Made by a program: the position numbers and the translations under genes. DNA of 64,000 nucleotides from positions 2,170,001 to 2,234,000 of the forward strand of contig NZ_CP054043.1 of the NCBI RefSeq assembly GCF_013282725.1, written 5' to 3'. The notes beneath the pieces were generated by a model, which made no database searches, was not told the DNA's origin, and saw nothing but the letters and a program-made list of their open reading frames with translations. The DNA comes from Yersinia mollaretii ATCC 43969. Its GTDB lineage: Bacteria > Pseudomonadota > Gammaproteobacteria > Enterobacterales > Enterobacteriaceae. The number at the start of each line of letters is the position of its first letter. Position 1 is the stretch's first letter. Below are positions 56,374 to 64,000 of this stretch, piece by piece.

Positions 56374-57040
56374 AAAAGACAATGGTAGCGCGCTGGGCAC
56401 CAATGCCACCCTATCTTCCCCTATCTCTGCTGATGGCACGCCAGTGATTGGCGAAGTCTACACCGTGCCAGCCCGCTGTGGCCGAGCGGTGAAACTGAGT
56501 AAAGGGCAGGTGATTCGCATCATCAATACCCCCGGCAGTCAGGTGTGTGACACTTGGCTATTCAATAGCGCCGATCTGAGCGAGTTCTCATCAATGGAAC
56601 ATACGCGCGCCTTTATCGATAAAATCATTCCACAGCCGGGCGATGCATTGGTCACCAATCAGCGCCGCATTATCGGGACACTGCTGACCGATACCTCGCC
56701 GGGGGTGCATGACACCTTGATCGCGGCGTGCGATCTTTATCGCTACAGCAACATGGGGATCACTGAATATCACGACAGTTGCGCCGATAATATGCGTCTG
56801 GCGCTCAACGCCATTGGCTTGCGGGCGCGTGAAGTACCACAGCCCTTAAATCTGTGGATGAATACCCCAGTGAATCCGGATTACACCATCTCTTGGCTGC
56901 CGACAGTGAGTAAAGCGGGGGATTATGTCGAGATCCGCGCTGAGCTGGATTGTATTGTGGTGATGTCTGCTTGCCCGCAAGACATAGTGCCAATCAATGG
57001 TTGTAACCCGCAGGATGTGCATTTTAGTGTGACCGAGTAA
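56342..57040 (+). CDS. DUF1989 (urea carboxylase-associated) family protein
   Basis: This 232-residue protein of the UAAP/DUF1989 type reads YTVPARCGRAVKLSKGQVIR and IINTPGSQVCDTWLFN, with YHDSCADNMRLAL later; conserved cysteines and a His are probable metal ligands. Some relatives are subunits of carboxyguanidine deiminase in guanidine breakdown. Here there is one copy and no urea carboxylase nearby, so it may act on the product or substrate of the adjoining M20 hydrolase. ATG 56342 has GGAG 5 nt upstream, inside the previous gene. Confidence 0.8.
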   Translation: MSTHTYPACCEKDNGSALGTNATLSSPISADGTPVIGEVYTVPARCGRAVKLSKGQVIRIINTPGSQVCDTWLFNSADLSEFSSMEHTRAFIDKIIPQPGDALVTNQRRIIGTLLTDTSPGVHDTLIAACDLYRYSNMGITEYHDSCADNMRLALNAIGLRAREVPQPLNLWMNTPVNPDYTISWLPTVSKAGDYVEIRAELDCIVVMSACPQDIVPINGCNPQDVHFSVTE

Positions 57041-57130
57041 ACGGTCGCTCTCTTTGCGCCGATGTAGCGAATGTGGCCCGGTAGGGATACGCCGGGCGTT
57101 TGAGCCTCTTTTAGCAGCAGATATCAACTT

Positions 57131-57721
57131 ATGAAAAAAAACGGCGATAACGGCGGTTTTGCTTTATCTGATTTGGGGATGCGTTTACGTCATGCTCGTT
57201 TGGCACAAGAGATCACGCTAAAACAGTTGGCGCAAAAAGTTGGCTGCTCAGAGAGTTTGCTCTCCAAACTGGAAAACGAAGTCGCCTCGCCCTCCCTTGC
57301 CATGCTGCATCGGCTGGCGAGCGCACTGGAAACCAATATTTCAGATCTGATGGCGGAGAGCTGGGTGGCAGACTCGCCGGTATTGAAACCAGCGCAGCGC
57401 AGCCGTAAGCGCTTTGTCCACCGCAGCAAGCAAGGCGGCATTGAGCTGGAAACCCTGACCCATCACCACAAAGGCGGGTTGCTACAGGGGAACATTCATA
57501 TCATTGAACCGGGCGTCGCCAGTGATGGGCAAATCGAGCATCATGGCGAAGAGATGGGCTATGTGCTGGAAGGGGAGATCGCGCTCTACCTAGGCGAAGA
57601 GAGTTACATACTCAGTGTGGGCGACTCATTTTATTTCCCCAGTAATGTGCCCCACGGTTATCGTAATGTCGGTGAGATTACCGCGAAGGTGTTGTGGGTG
57701 AATACGCCAGTCACCTTCTAA
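57131..57721 (+). CDS. XRE-cupin transcriptional regulator
   Basis: This 196-residue regulator has an N-terminal helix-turn-helix (ITLKQLAQKVGCSESLLSKL) and a C-terminal cupin domain (EHHGEEMGYVLEGEIALYLG, then SVGDSFYFPSNVPHGYRNVG). This is the architecture of PuuR-type repressors of amine and amino-acid catabolism, where a small ligand binds the cupin. It follows the transporter/hydrolase genes by 90 bp on the same strand and likely controls them. Confidence 0.88.
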   Translation: MKKNGDNGGFALSDLGMRLRHARLAQEITLKQLAQKVGCSESLLSKLENEVASPSLAMLHRLASALETNISDLMAESWVADSPVLKPAQRSRKRFVHRSKQGGIELETLTHHHKGGLLQGNIHIIEPGVASDGQIEHHGEEMGYVLEGEIALYLGEESYILSVGDSFYFPSNVPHGYRNVGEITAKVLWVNTPVTF

Positions 57722-57725
57722 TTCT

Positions 57726-58066
57726 CCGTCATCTTTCGCGCCGCAGGTGTGTTGGCTGCGCTCGAGCACCCGAATCACTGACTTGTGTCAGCTCATCGGG
57801 ATGCCCTCACTTGCCGCCTTCCTGCACCCCGAAAGCTATAGGAGAATCAAGTGATCCGTCATCTTTCGCGCCGCAGGTGTGTTGGCTGCGCTCGAGCACC
57901 CGAATCACTGACTTGTGTCAGCTCATCGGGATGCCCTCACTTGCCGCCTTCCTGTACCCCGAAAGCTATAGGAGAATCAAGTGATCCGTCATCTTTTGCG
58001 CCGCCTGTTCTCTCCGTCGCTGGCACTTTGTCAACAATATCAGTCTCGTCATCTTTCGTGCCGCAG
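57726..58066. repeat. Tandem 130-bp intergenic repeat
   Basis: Two nearly identical 130-bp units (57726-57855 and 57856-57985) start CCGTCATCTTTCGCGCCGCA and differ at very few positions (for example CTGCACC versus CTGTACC). A third partial copy begins at 57986 and diverges after about 20 bp, and the CGTCATCTTTCG core recurs at 58048. The TTGCCGCCTTCCTGCA stretch resembles dispersed repeats known from Yersinia and Serratia intergenic DNA. Open frames here are artefacts of the repeat. Confidence 0.9.
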
Positions 58067-58075
58067 CCAATAAAA

Positions 58076-58106
58076 AGCCGCCAATGGAGGGGTTCCAATG
58101 GCGGCT
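58076..58106 (-). terminator. Rho-independent terminator of the EF-G gene
   Basis: Read on the minus strand, the stem AGCCGCCATTGGA / TCCATTGGCGGCT has one mismatch and a 5-nt loop, followed by TTTTTATT. It lies 25 bp after the EF-G stop. Confidence 0.88.
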
Positions 58107-58130
58107 GGGTTTGTAGCTTAACTGCGGCGG

Positions 58131-60239
58131 TTAGCTTCTGGTGCCTCGTGCCGCAATAATTGCATCGGCAACATTGCGTGGTGCTTCGGCGTAGTGCTTG
58201 AACTCCATCGAGTAGGTGGCACGGCCTTGTGACATCGAGCGCAACACGGTGGAGTAGCCGAACATTTCGGAGAGCGGCACTTCTGCGCGGATAATCTTCC
58301 CGCCGCCAATCATCTCCTCCATACCCTGCACCATCCCACGGCGTGAAGAGAGATCGCCCATCACATTACCGGCGTACTCCTCCGGAGTTTCCACCTCGAC
58401 ACTCATGATTGGCTCCAGAATCACCGGTGATGCCCGTTTGACAGCCTCTTTGAAACCAAAGATCGCCGCCATTTTAAACGCCAGCTCGGATGAATCGACC
58501 TCGTGATAGGAACCGAATGTCAGGGTCACTTTCACATCCACCACCGGATAACCGGCTAATACCCCGGTATTGGTGGCTTCGAGCACGCCTTTTTCTACCG
58601 CCCCGATAAACTCACGGGGAACCACGCCGCCTTTGGTGGCATCGACAAAGGCAAAGCCGCTGCCCGCAGGCTGTGGCTCAAGGGTAAAGACCACGTGACC
58701 ATATTGCCCTTTGCCACCGGACTGGCGCACAAATTTGCCCTCAACATCAGTCACGGTTTTGCGCACCGTCTCACGGTAAGTCACCTGCGGCTTACCGATA
58801 TTGGCTTCCACGCCAAACTCGCGCTTCATGCGGTCAACAATGATCTCCAGATGCAACTCACCCATGCCGGAGATAATGGTCTGGCCGGACTCTTCATCCG
58901 TGCGAATGCGGAACGATGGATCTTCCGACGCCAGCCGTTGCAACGCAATGCCCATTTTCTCCTGGTCCGCTTTGGTCTTCGGCTCAATCGCCTGCGAAAT
59001 TACCGGTTCAGGGAACTCCATCCGCACCAGCGTAATCACCGCATCCGGGTCACACAGGGTCTCCCCGGTGGTGACATCCTTCAAGCCAACACAGGCGGCG
59101 ATATCCCCCGCACGTATTTCGTCCACCTCAATCCGGTTATTGGCATGCATCTGGACGATACGGCCAATGCGCTCTTTCTTACCGCGAATTGGGTTGTAAA
59201 CACTGTCGCCTTTGCGCAGTACACCAGAATAGACGCGCACGAAAGTCAGTTGGCCGACATAGGGGTCAGTCATCAGTTTGAACGCCAGCGCCGAGAACTT
59301 TTCATTATCGTCGGCCTGACGGCTCACTTCGTTACCGTCTTCGTCGGTGCCACTGACAGGCGGAATATCCACTGGCGAAGGCATCAGTTCAACCACTGCA
59401 TCCAGCATCCGCTGCACACCTTTGTTTTTAAAGGCGCTGCCGCACATCATCGGCTGGATTTCACCGGCAATGGTACGGATACGCAGACCTTGGGTGATCT
59501 CATCCACCGTCAGGTCGCCAGTTTCCAGATACTCCGTCATCAGCGCCTCAGAGGCTTCAGCCGCTTCGGAGACCATCTTCTCGCGCCACTCATTGGCGGT
59601 CGCCAGCAAGTTTTCCGGGATTGGCTCGTAGCTGAAGGTCATGCCCTGTGAGGCTTCATCCCAGATGATGGCGCGCATTAGCCGCAGATCCACCACGCCA
59701 GTAAAGTGATCTTCGCTGCCGATCGGAATCACAATCGGCACCGGATTGGCTTTCAGGCGATCAATCATCATCTGCCGCACGCGGAAGAAATCTGCACCGG
59801 GGCGGTCCATTTTGTTGACGAACGCCAGACGCGGCACCCGATATTTATTGGCCTGACGCCAGACGGTTTCTGATTGCGGCTGTACGCCACCGACCGCGTC
59901 ATACACCATGACTGCACCGTCGAGTACCCGCATGGAACGTTCCACCTCAATGGTGAAATCCACATGCCCAGGGGTGTCGATAATATTGATACGGTGCTCC
60001 GGTAAGGTATGGTCCATCCCTTGCCAGAAGCAGGTCACGGCAGCCGATGTAATGGTAATGCCACGTTCCTGCTCCTGAGCCATCCAGTCGGTGGTCGCGC
60101 CGCCATCATGCACTTCACCCAGCTTATGACTGACGCCGGTGTAGAACAAAATACGCTCAGTGGTGGTGGTTTTACCGGCGTCGATGTGGGCTGAGATACC
60201 GATGTTGCGATAGCGCTCGATAGGAGTTTTACGTGCCAT
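58131..60239 (-). CDS. fusA: Elongation factor G, paralogue outside the str operon
   Basis: This 702-residue translational GTPase has G1 [15 protein letters not shown]2/G3 with DTPGHVDF and G4 NKMD, and domains II-V are complete including the tip region of domain IV ([20 protein letters not shown]). It is full length (canonical FusA about 704). It is not beside rpsL, rpsG or tufA but beside an ArsR-type regulator, so it is probably a second, conditionally used EF-G. Whether the genome also has the str-operon copy cannot be seen here. Confidence 0.93.
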   Translation of the reverse strand: MARKTPIERYRNIGISAHIDAGKTTTTERILFYTGVSHKLGEVHDGGATTDWMAQEQERGITITSAAVTCFWQGMDHTLPEHRINIIDTPGHVDFTIEVERSMRVLDGAVMVYDAVGGVQPQSETVWRQANKYRVPRLAFVNKMDRPGADFFRVRQMMIDRLKANPVPIVIPIGSEDHFTGVVDLRLMRAIIWDEASQGMTFSYEPIPENLLATANEWREKMVSEAAEASEALMTEYLETGDLTVDEITQGLRIRTIAGEIQPMMCGSAFKNKGVQRMLDAVVELMPSPVDIPPVSGTDEDGNEVSRQADDNEKFSALAFKLMTDPYVGQLTFVRVYSGVLRKGDSVYNPIRGKKERIGRIVQMHANNRIEVDEIRAGDIAACVGLKDVTTGETLCDPDAVITLVRMEFPEPVISQAIEPKTKADQEKMGIALQRLASEDPSFRIRTDEESGQTIISGMGELHLEIIVDRMKREFGVEANIGKPQVTYRETVRKTVTDVEGKFVRQSGGKGQYGHVVFTLEPQPAGSGFAFVDATKGGVVPREFIGAVEKGVLEATNTGVLAGYPVVDVKVTLTFGSYHEVDSSELAFKMAAIFGFKEAVKRASPVILEPIMSVEVETPEEYAGNVMGDLSSRRGMVQGMEEMIGGGKIIRAEVPLSEMFGYSTVLRSMSQGRATYSMEFKHYAEAPRNVADAIIAARGTRS

Positions 60240-60574
60240 ATGAAGTCCTTAGTAGATAATGGCAATTTCGGGGCGGGCGGTTTGATGCTCTGCCGGGAAG
60301 TTGTTGGGTTATGTGCCACGTGACTCTCAATAATCACGTGATCGCGATCAGTATAATCTCATTGTACGAATATACACGTACAATTTAATTATTTGTTCTG
60401 AAAGTGTGCAATAATAGCTAGAGGCAATGGTAGAGGGCGTTTCCATCATTGCGCTAGAATTAAAAGTAGGGTCGACAAGGAGTATAGGCTATATTGCCGC
60501 CCGTTAAGGGCCGGTGAATCTGGCCGAATCAGGCAGCTTTGGCCCATTGGCTGTCACTGACTAATAGGAACACT
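60240..60574. promoter_or_regulatory. Divergent control region between EF-G and an ArsR-type regulator
   Basis: This 335-bp region contains a perfect 8-bp inverted repeat ATTGTACG / CGTACAAT with an 8-bp spacer (60361-60384). It also contains CACGTGA / TCACGTG (about 60317-60340) and the palindrome TGATCGCGATCA next to it. These are candidate operators; the first has the size expected of a winged-helix ArsR site. No gene was seen. Confidence 0.55.
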
Positions 60575-60934
60575 ATGATTGCAAATCACCCTGAGCGTGA
60601 GCAGATACGGTTAGAAAATGTGCTGACGGCTTTAGGTAATCCGCTGCGGTTAGCGGTGGTTCGTCGGCTGGCCGCGGGGGGCGAACAGGCATGTGGCACC
60701 GTGGTGCAGGGGCTGTCTAAATCGACCCTGACACACCATTGGCGTGTGTTGCGTGAAAGCGGCGTTATCTGGCAGCGACCCTGTGGGCGCGAGAGTTTAT
60801 TGTCGTTGCGACGTGAGGATATTGATGCCCGTTTCCCCGGTCTGCTGGATGTGTTGCTGAGTGCGGTGGAGAATGATGCGAGCACCGATCAGTCAACGGC
60901 GAAGCATCTGCCGGAAGATCAAAGTCTCTCTTGA
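60575..60934 (+). CDS. ArsR-family helix-turn-helix regulator
   Basis: This 119-residue winged-helix protein reads LTALGNPLRLAVVRRLAAGG, LSKSTLTHHWRVLRESGVIW and RPCGRESLLSLR. It has only two cysteines, not arranged as a known metal site, so a metal sensor role is not supported. ATG 60575 follows AGGA with 5-nt spacing. It is divergent from the EF-G paralogue and may repress it or an unlinked target. Confidence 0.82.
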   Translation: MIANHPEREQIRLENVLTALGNPLRLAVVRRLAAGGEQACGTVVQGLSKSTLTHHWRVLRESGVIWQRPCGRESLLSLRREDIDARFPGLLDVLLSAVENDASTDQSTAKHLPEDQSLS

Positions 60935-60941
60935 GGGATTA

Positions 60942-60980
60942 AAGGGGAGGTGCCTCGATAGCCCCTCTCCCTTGGGTTTT
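60942..60980 (+). terminator. Weak hairpin after the ArsR-type gene
   Basis: A stem AAGGGGAGG / CCTC-T-CCCTT with a one-base bulge and a 13-nt loop is followed by GGGTTTTAT. It is plausible as a terminator for the regulator but imperfect. Confidence 0.35.
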
Positions 60981-61003
60981 ATATTAGGGCGCGATGAGCA
61001 TCA

Positions 61004-62254
61004 TCAAATCTCTTCGGCGTAAGCCAACACAAAATCTTCCGCCTCTTTCGACCATAATCCGTCAGTTTTGCGCAAAATCGCCTGTAGCTCCTGCAACAGC
61101 GGCAATGTTTGCGGTTGACTCATTAATTCGCTCAATGAGGTTAGCGGGATATTTTTACCGGTATACACCAACTTTTTGCCGCCAATAATTTTCGGCAAAT
61201 TCAGGGTGGTTTCCGCAGCATCATTGAGTCCCAGAATATGGGAGACCACTTTCCCCGCATTTACTTTTTTCGCTTCAATTAATGTCACTGCTTCGCGCAT
61301 ATCGTCGGTATTACCGCCAGAGGTACCGACATAATGGGTAAACGAATAGTGAATATCGTAGAAATTAACCGATGCCATAAAATTCTTATCCTGCGGACCG
61401 GCAAAGAAATTAAAGCAGCCATCGGGGGCGAGCAGACGAGACGCCAAGGTCACTAATTCGGCTGAAGGCACGAACACAAATATATCGTCATAGCCTGCAC
61501 CTTGGGTCAGCGCCATTAAACGCTCGAACTGGTCGTCGGTGTGTTGGGTATTAAGGTAATGCACTTGAGTCTGCGGCTCGCTCGGATAGAGGCGGGCGGC
61601 ATAATCTAATTTCTGCTGGTGGCGATCAGTCACCACCAATAGTGTCGGATTTACCGGCCCATGCAGCGCATAATCAATGGCTAATAATCCCATTGGGCCA
61701 GTCCCGCCCAGAATGAGCACATTACCACCGGGTTTGATCCCCATTTTATGTTGATAAGTGCCGGGAACCAGATGGTAATTGGCATTAAATGCGCCGATAA
61801 CGCAAGATAATGGCTCCACCAGTGACCCCTCGAAATAGCTCTCACCTTCATAAGGCAGTAGGCAATCTTGCTCCATCACCTCATTGGGGATCACCACATG
61901 GGTGGCTTCACCGCCGATATAGGGGAAAGAGTAGCCGGGGCAGTCGGGGCGGTCAGGTAATTGTAAATTAGCCTGAATCACATAACGGCTGCCGGGTTTA
62001 AATTTATGCTGCCACTTCTTGCCCACTTGCAAAATATCGCCGCAAAACTCATGGCCGATAATAATCGGGTTCTCCGCCACATCATCTGGCACCTTTTTAT
62101 GGTCAGCGCCCAAATTGGCCTCTTTCCATGAAGAGAGGCAAATACTGTCGGTCACTACTGTGGCCAGAATTTCATCGTCACCTATTTCCGGCAGAGTGAA
62201 GCTCTCCAGACGCAGGTCATTTTTGCCATATAAACGTAGTGCTTTGGTTTTCAT
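61004..62254 (-). CDS. sorE: L-sorbose 1-phosphate reductase SorE
   Basis: This 416-residue zinc-dependent medium-chain dehydrogenase closely resembles, from memory, Klebsiella SorE (MKTKALRLYGKNDLRLESFT; IIIGHEFCGDILQVGKKWQ; ILGGTGPMGLLAIDYALHG). It reduces sorbose 1-phosphate to glucitol 6-phosphate. ATG 62254 has AGGTGG upstream and matches the known start; the frame opens five codons earlier. It follows sorM, giving the order A-M-E of sor operons. Confidence 0.92.
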   Translation of the reverse strand: MKTKALRLYGKNDLRLESFTLPEIGDDEILATVVTDSICLSSWKEANLGADHKKVPDDVAENPIIIGHEFCGDILQVGKKWQHKFKPGSRYVIQANLQLPDRPDCPGYSFPYIGGEATHVVIPNEVMEQDCLLPYEGESYFEGSLVEPLSCVIGAFNANYHLVPGTYQHKMGIKPGGNVLILGGTGPMGLLAIDYALHGPVNPTLLVVTDRHQQKLDYAARLYPSEPQTQVHYLNTQHTDDQFERLMALTQGAGYDDIFVFVPSAELVTLASRLLAPDGCFNFFAGPQDKNFMASVNFYDIHYSFTHYVGTSGGNTDDMREAVTLIEAKKVNAGKVVSHILGLNDAAETTLNLPKIIGGKKLVYTGKNIPLTSLSELMSQPQTLPLLQELQAILRKTDGLWSKEAEDFVLAYAEEI

Positions 62255-62322
62255 GTGGAACCACCTCAATCATATTTAAATATAAAAACAGCAGAGCGAA
62301 TAAAAAAACTCCCCGGCATTAA

Positions 62323-63153
62323 TTAGGAAAGAATGCCAAGCCATGAGCCTACAATTCCGAGGCCAAACAGGGAGAAAATAAGCCAGATAGGGTTAATTTT
62401 GCGCTTAAGCAGACGCATCATTAATAGGGTTAGCGCCAGTGCTAACAGACCGGGGCAGAGCTGATCCAGAATGTTCTGCACGGTCATGGTGACAGTGCTG
62501 CCGTCATGTCCCGGCGTTTTCGAAATCACCAGCGGCACATTGATACTGGTCCATTTAGTGACCAATACCCCCATGATAAACAGGCCCAGAATGGATGCGC
62601 CTTCGGTCAGCTTTTGCAGCAGATTCCCGCCAAGATCTTTCACGATATTGACCCCTTTGGTGAAGCCGTACTGCAAGCCAAACCATTTCAGGGCCAGACG
62701 GACCGAGTTAAACGACAGGAAGAACAGAATCGGCCCCAAGACATTGCCATTCAGTGCCAACGACGCCCCCAAGGCGGCGGTGATGGGGCGCAGAGTGCCC
62801 CAAATCAGCGGGTCGCCGACCCCGGCCAGTGGCCCCATCAGCCCCACTTTCAAGCTATTGATTGCACCTTCATCAATGTCGGCACCATTGGCACGCGCCT
62901 CTTCCATGGCGGCGGTGACACCAATTACCGGGCCGCAGACCGCCGGAGTGGTGTTGAAAAACACTAAATGACGTTTTAAGGCGGCAATCTGATCTTCTTT
63001 CAGCGGATACAAGCGCTTAATGGCGGGCACCATGTCATAGCAGAAGCCCAGGCCGTGGATGCGCTCATAGTTAAAAGAGGCTTGCTGTAAGTTGCTGCGT
63101 AAGAACATTTTAAACAGATCAGAGCGGGTTAATTTTTTGCTGGGTGTGCTCAT
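62323..63153 (-). CDS. sorM: Sorbose/mannose-family PTS EIID component SorM
   Basis: This 276-residue EIID membrane subunit of the mannose-class PTS carries the family blocks SNLQQASFNYERIHGLGFCY, FFNTTPAVCGPVIGVTAAME and GLMGPLAGVGDPLIWGTLRP, with membrane helices in the C-terminal half. It forms the sugar channel with SorA. Position between sorA and sorE supports the assignment. Confidence 0.9.
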   Translation of the reverse strand: MSTPSKKLTRSDLFKMFLRSNLQQASFNYERIHGLGFCYDMVPAIKRLYPLKEDQIAALKRHLVFFNTTPAVCGPVIGVTAAMEEARANGADIDEGAINSLKVGLMGPLAGVGDPLIWGTLRPITAALGASLALNGNVLGPILFFLSFNSVRLALKWFGLQYGFTKGVNIVKDLGGNLLQKLTEGASILGLFIMGVLVTKWTSINVPLVISKTPGHDGSTVTMTVQNILDQLCPGLLALALTLLMMRLLKRKINPIWLIFSLFGLGIVGSWLGILS

Positions 63154-63164
63154 GTCGGCGTCTC

Positions 63165-63962
63165 CTAATCTTCTAATTCATCAAGTTTGGCGTGATTGGC
63201 TTGGGCTGCGGGAGCCGCCGGTTTTTGATAAAGCGGATTTAACTGGATGTAGAGCAAGGCAATAATCAGGCCGATGCCACCGAACGCGAGCAGACTGAAA
63301 CCGAGGTAGCCACCGACAATAAAACCGAGGAAGAAGAAGGGCATCAGGTATTTCACGCCCATCATATTGAGCACCATGGCATAACCGACCACCACGATAA
63401 ATCCACCCGCGATTTGTAACCCATGAGTCACCACGGTCGGAATGGCACTTAACATGTGGCTAACGGTGTCGGCACTGACAAAAATAGAGACGATCAGTAC
63501 TGGTACGGCGACCCGCAGAGCTTGGACCAGCAGGGCCGAGACATGCATTAAATCAATCATCGCAAAATTGGCTTTCTCTGCTGCTCGGTCTGCCGCGTGC
63601 TGGAAAACCACGGTGATGGTGCGCGCAAAGACGGTCAGTACTTGACCTGCTGCTGCCACGGGCAGGGCGATGGCAATCCCGGTGGCAATATTTTGGTGGC
63701 CGACAATCACCAAAATGGTTGAGATAATACTGGCTAGCGCAGAGTCGGGGGATTGCGCAGCCCCCACATTCATCCAGCCGAGGGCGATCAACTCCAGCGT
63801 CCCGCCGAGGATAACCCCGGTGGTCATATCACCGAGAATCAGACCAGTAATGGTACAGGCGATTAAGGGGCGGTGAGTTTGGAATTCATCCAGCACACTA
63901 CCGATACCGGCGACGCAGGCGAAAATAAAGATTAAGACTATCTGTACTAAGCTTATTTCCAT
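63165..63962 (-). CDS. sorA: Sorbose/mannose-family PTS EIIC component SorA
   Basis: This 265-residue EIIC membrane subunit of the mannose-class PTS has helices throughout. The conserved LILGDMTTGVILGGTLELIA is near residue 40, followed by ALGWMNVGAAQSPDSALASI. It lies 11 bp upstream of sorM. The cytoplasmic phosphotransfer parts (SorF, SorB), SorD and the regulator SorC would lie beyond the right edge. GAAAGGGG precedes the start. Confidence 0.9.
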   Translation of the reverse strand: MEISLVQIVLIFIFACVAGIGSVLDEFQTHRPLIACTITGLILGDMTTGVILGGTLELIALGWMNVGAAQSPDSALASIISTILVIVGHQNIATGIAIALPVAAAGQVLTVFARTITVVFQHAADRAAEKANFAMIDLMHVSALLVQALRVAVPVLIVSIFVSADTVSHMLSAIPTVVTHGLQIAGGFIVVVGYAMVLNMMGVKYLMPFFFLGFIVGGYLGFSLLAFGGIGLIIALLYIQLNPLYQKPAAPAAQANHAKLDELED

Positions 63963-64000
63963 GGTGGACCCCTTTCGGCAATATGCCCCTATTTCCCCAT

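Noticed and set aside
57694..58159. Two overlapping frames in the 130-bp repeat area
   Set aside because: They read the repeat itself and encode the same segment twice; no sign of selection for protein.
58695..59651. 318-codon plus-strand frame opposite EF-G
   Set aside because: Shadow of the highly biased EF-G coding strand; no recognisable motifs.
1..64000. CRISPR arrays, tRNA genes, prophage or transposon genes
   Set aside because: No regularly spaced repeats, cloverleaf sequences, integrases or transposases were recognised on either strand.

Overview
The window looks like a chromosomal segment of a Yersinia species outside the pestis lineage, or a very close relative. The basis is remembered gene order and protein similarity, since no search was run. 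The signs are the block ftsB-ispD-ispF-truD-surE-pcm-nlpD-rpoS followed by convergent mutS, a 388-residue AmpC, a sor (sorbose) operon end and Yersinia-type intergenic repeats. Conserved housekeeping DNA (about 5.3-14.2 kb) is flanked by several accessory blocks. No tRNA, rRNA, CRISPR array, transposase or integrase was seen.

Layout. 0-4.9 kb: polyol-type permease, short-chain dehydrogenase, DhaK and DhaL kinase subunits, and a SorC-family regulator, together a sugar-alcohol or ketose catabolic unit. 5.3-14.2 kb: cell division, isoprenoid, tRNA modification and stationary-phase genes, then mutS. 14.5-16.5 kb: a PglL/Wzy-type membrane protein and a PapI/FaeA-like regulator. 17.5-24.7 kb: a complete chaperone-usher fimbrial operon in the same order as Proteus MR/P (A to H), preceded by a 0.9 kb AT-rich control region with only two GATC sites.

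25.0-36.9 kb is the most interesting part. A 62-residue peptide with a double-glycine leader and four cysteines is followed on the same strand by a membrane-anchored DsbA-like protein, an LpxL-like acyltransferase, a C39 peptidase/ABC exporter, a MacA-MacB-outer-membrane-factor set, and a minimal type II fatty acid set (ketosynthase, MaoC-type dehydratase, ACP, ketoreductase). The simplest reading is a secreted, disulfide-bonded and possibly fatty-acylated peptide exported in two steps. I know of no described system with this exact combination.

37.0-40.0 kb: a HigBA-like toxin-antitoxin pair with a palindromic operator, a PheC-like periplasmic protein, and a DUF4225-like protein convergent with a small membrane protein. 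40.2-48.6 kb: ampC without a neighbouring ampR, then an enolase-superfamily enzyme with a five-gene peptide-type ABC transporter. 48.6-51.7 kb: HscC Hsp70 and its J-like partner. 52.1-57.7 kb: a polar amino-acid ABC transporter with an M20 carbamoylase-type hydrolase, a DUF1989 protein and an XRE-cupin regulator. 57.7-58.1 kb: a tandem 130-bp repeat. 58.1-60.9 kb: a full-length EF-G divergent from an ArsR-type regulator. 61.0-64.0 kb: sorE, sorM and sorA of a sorbose PTS operon that continues past the right edge.
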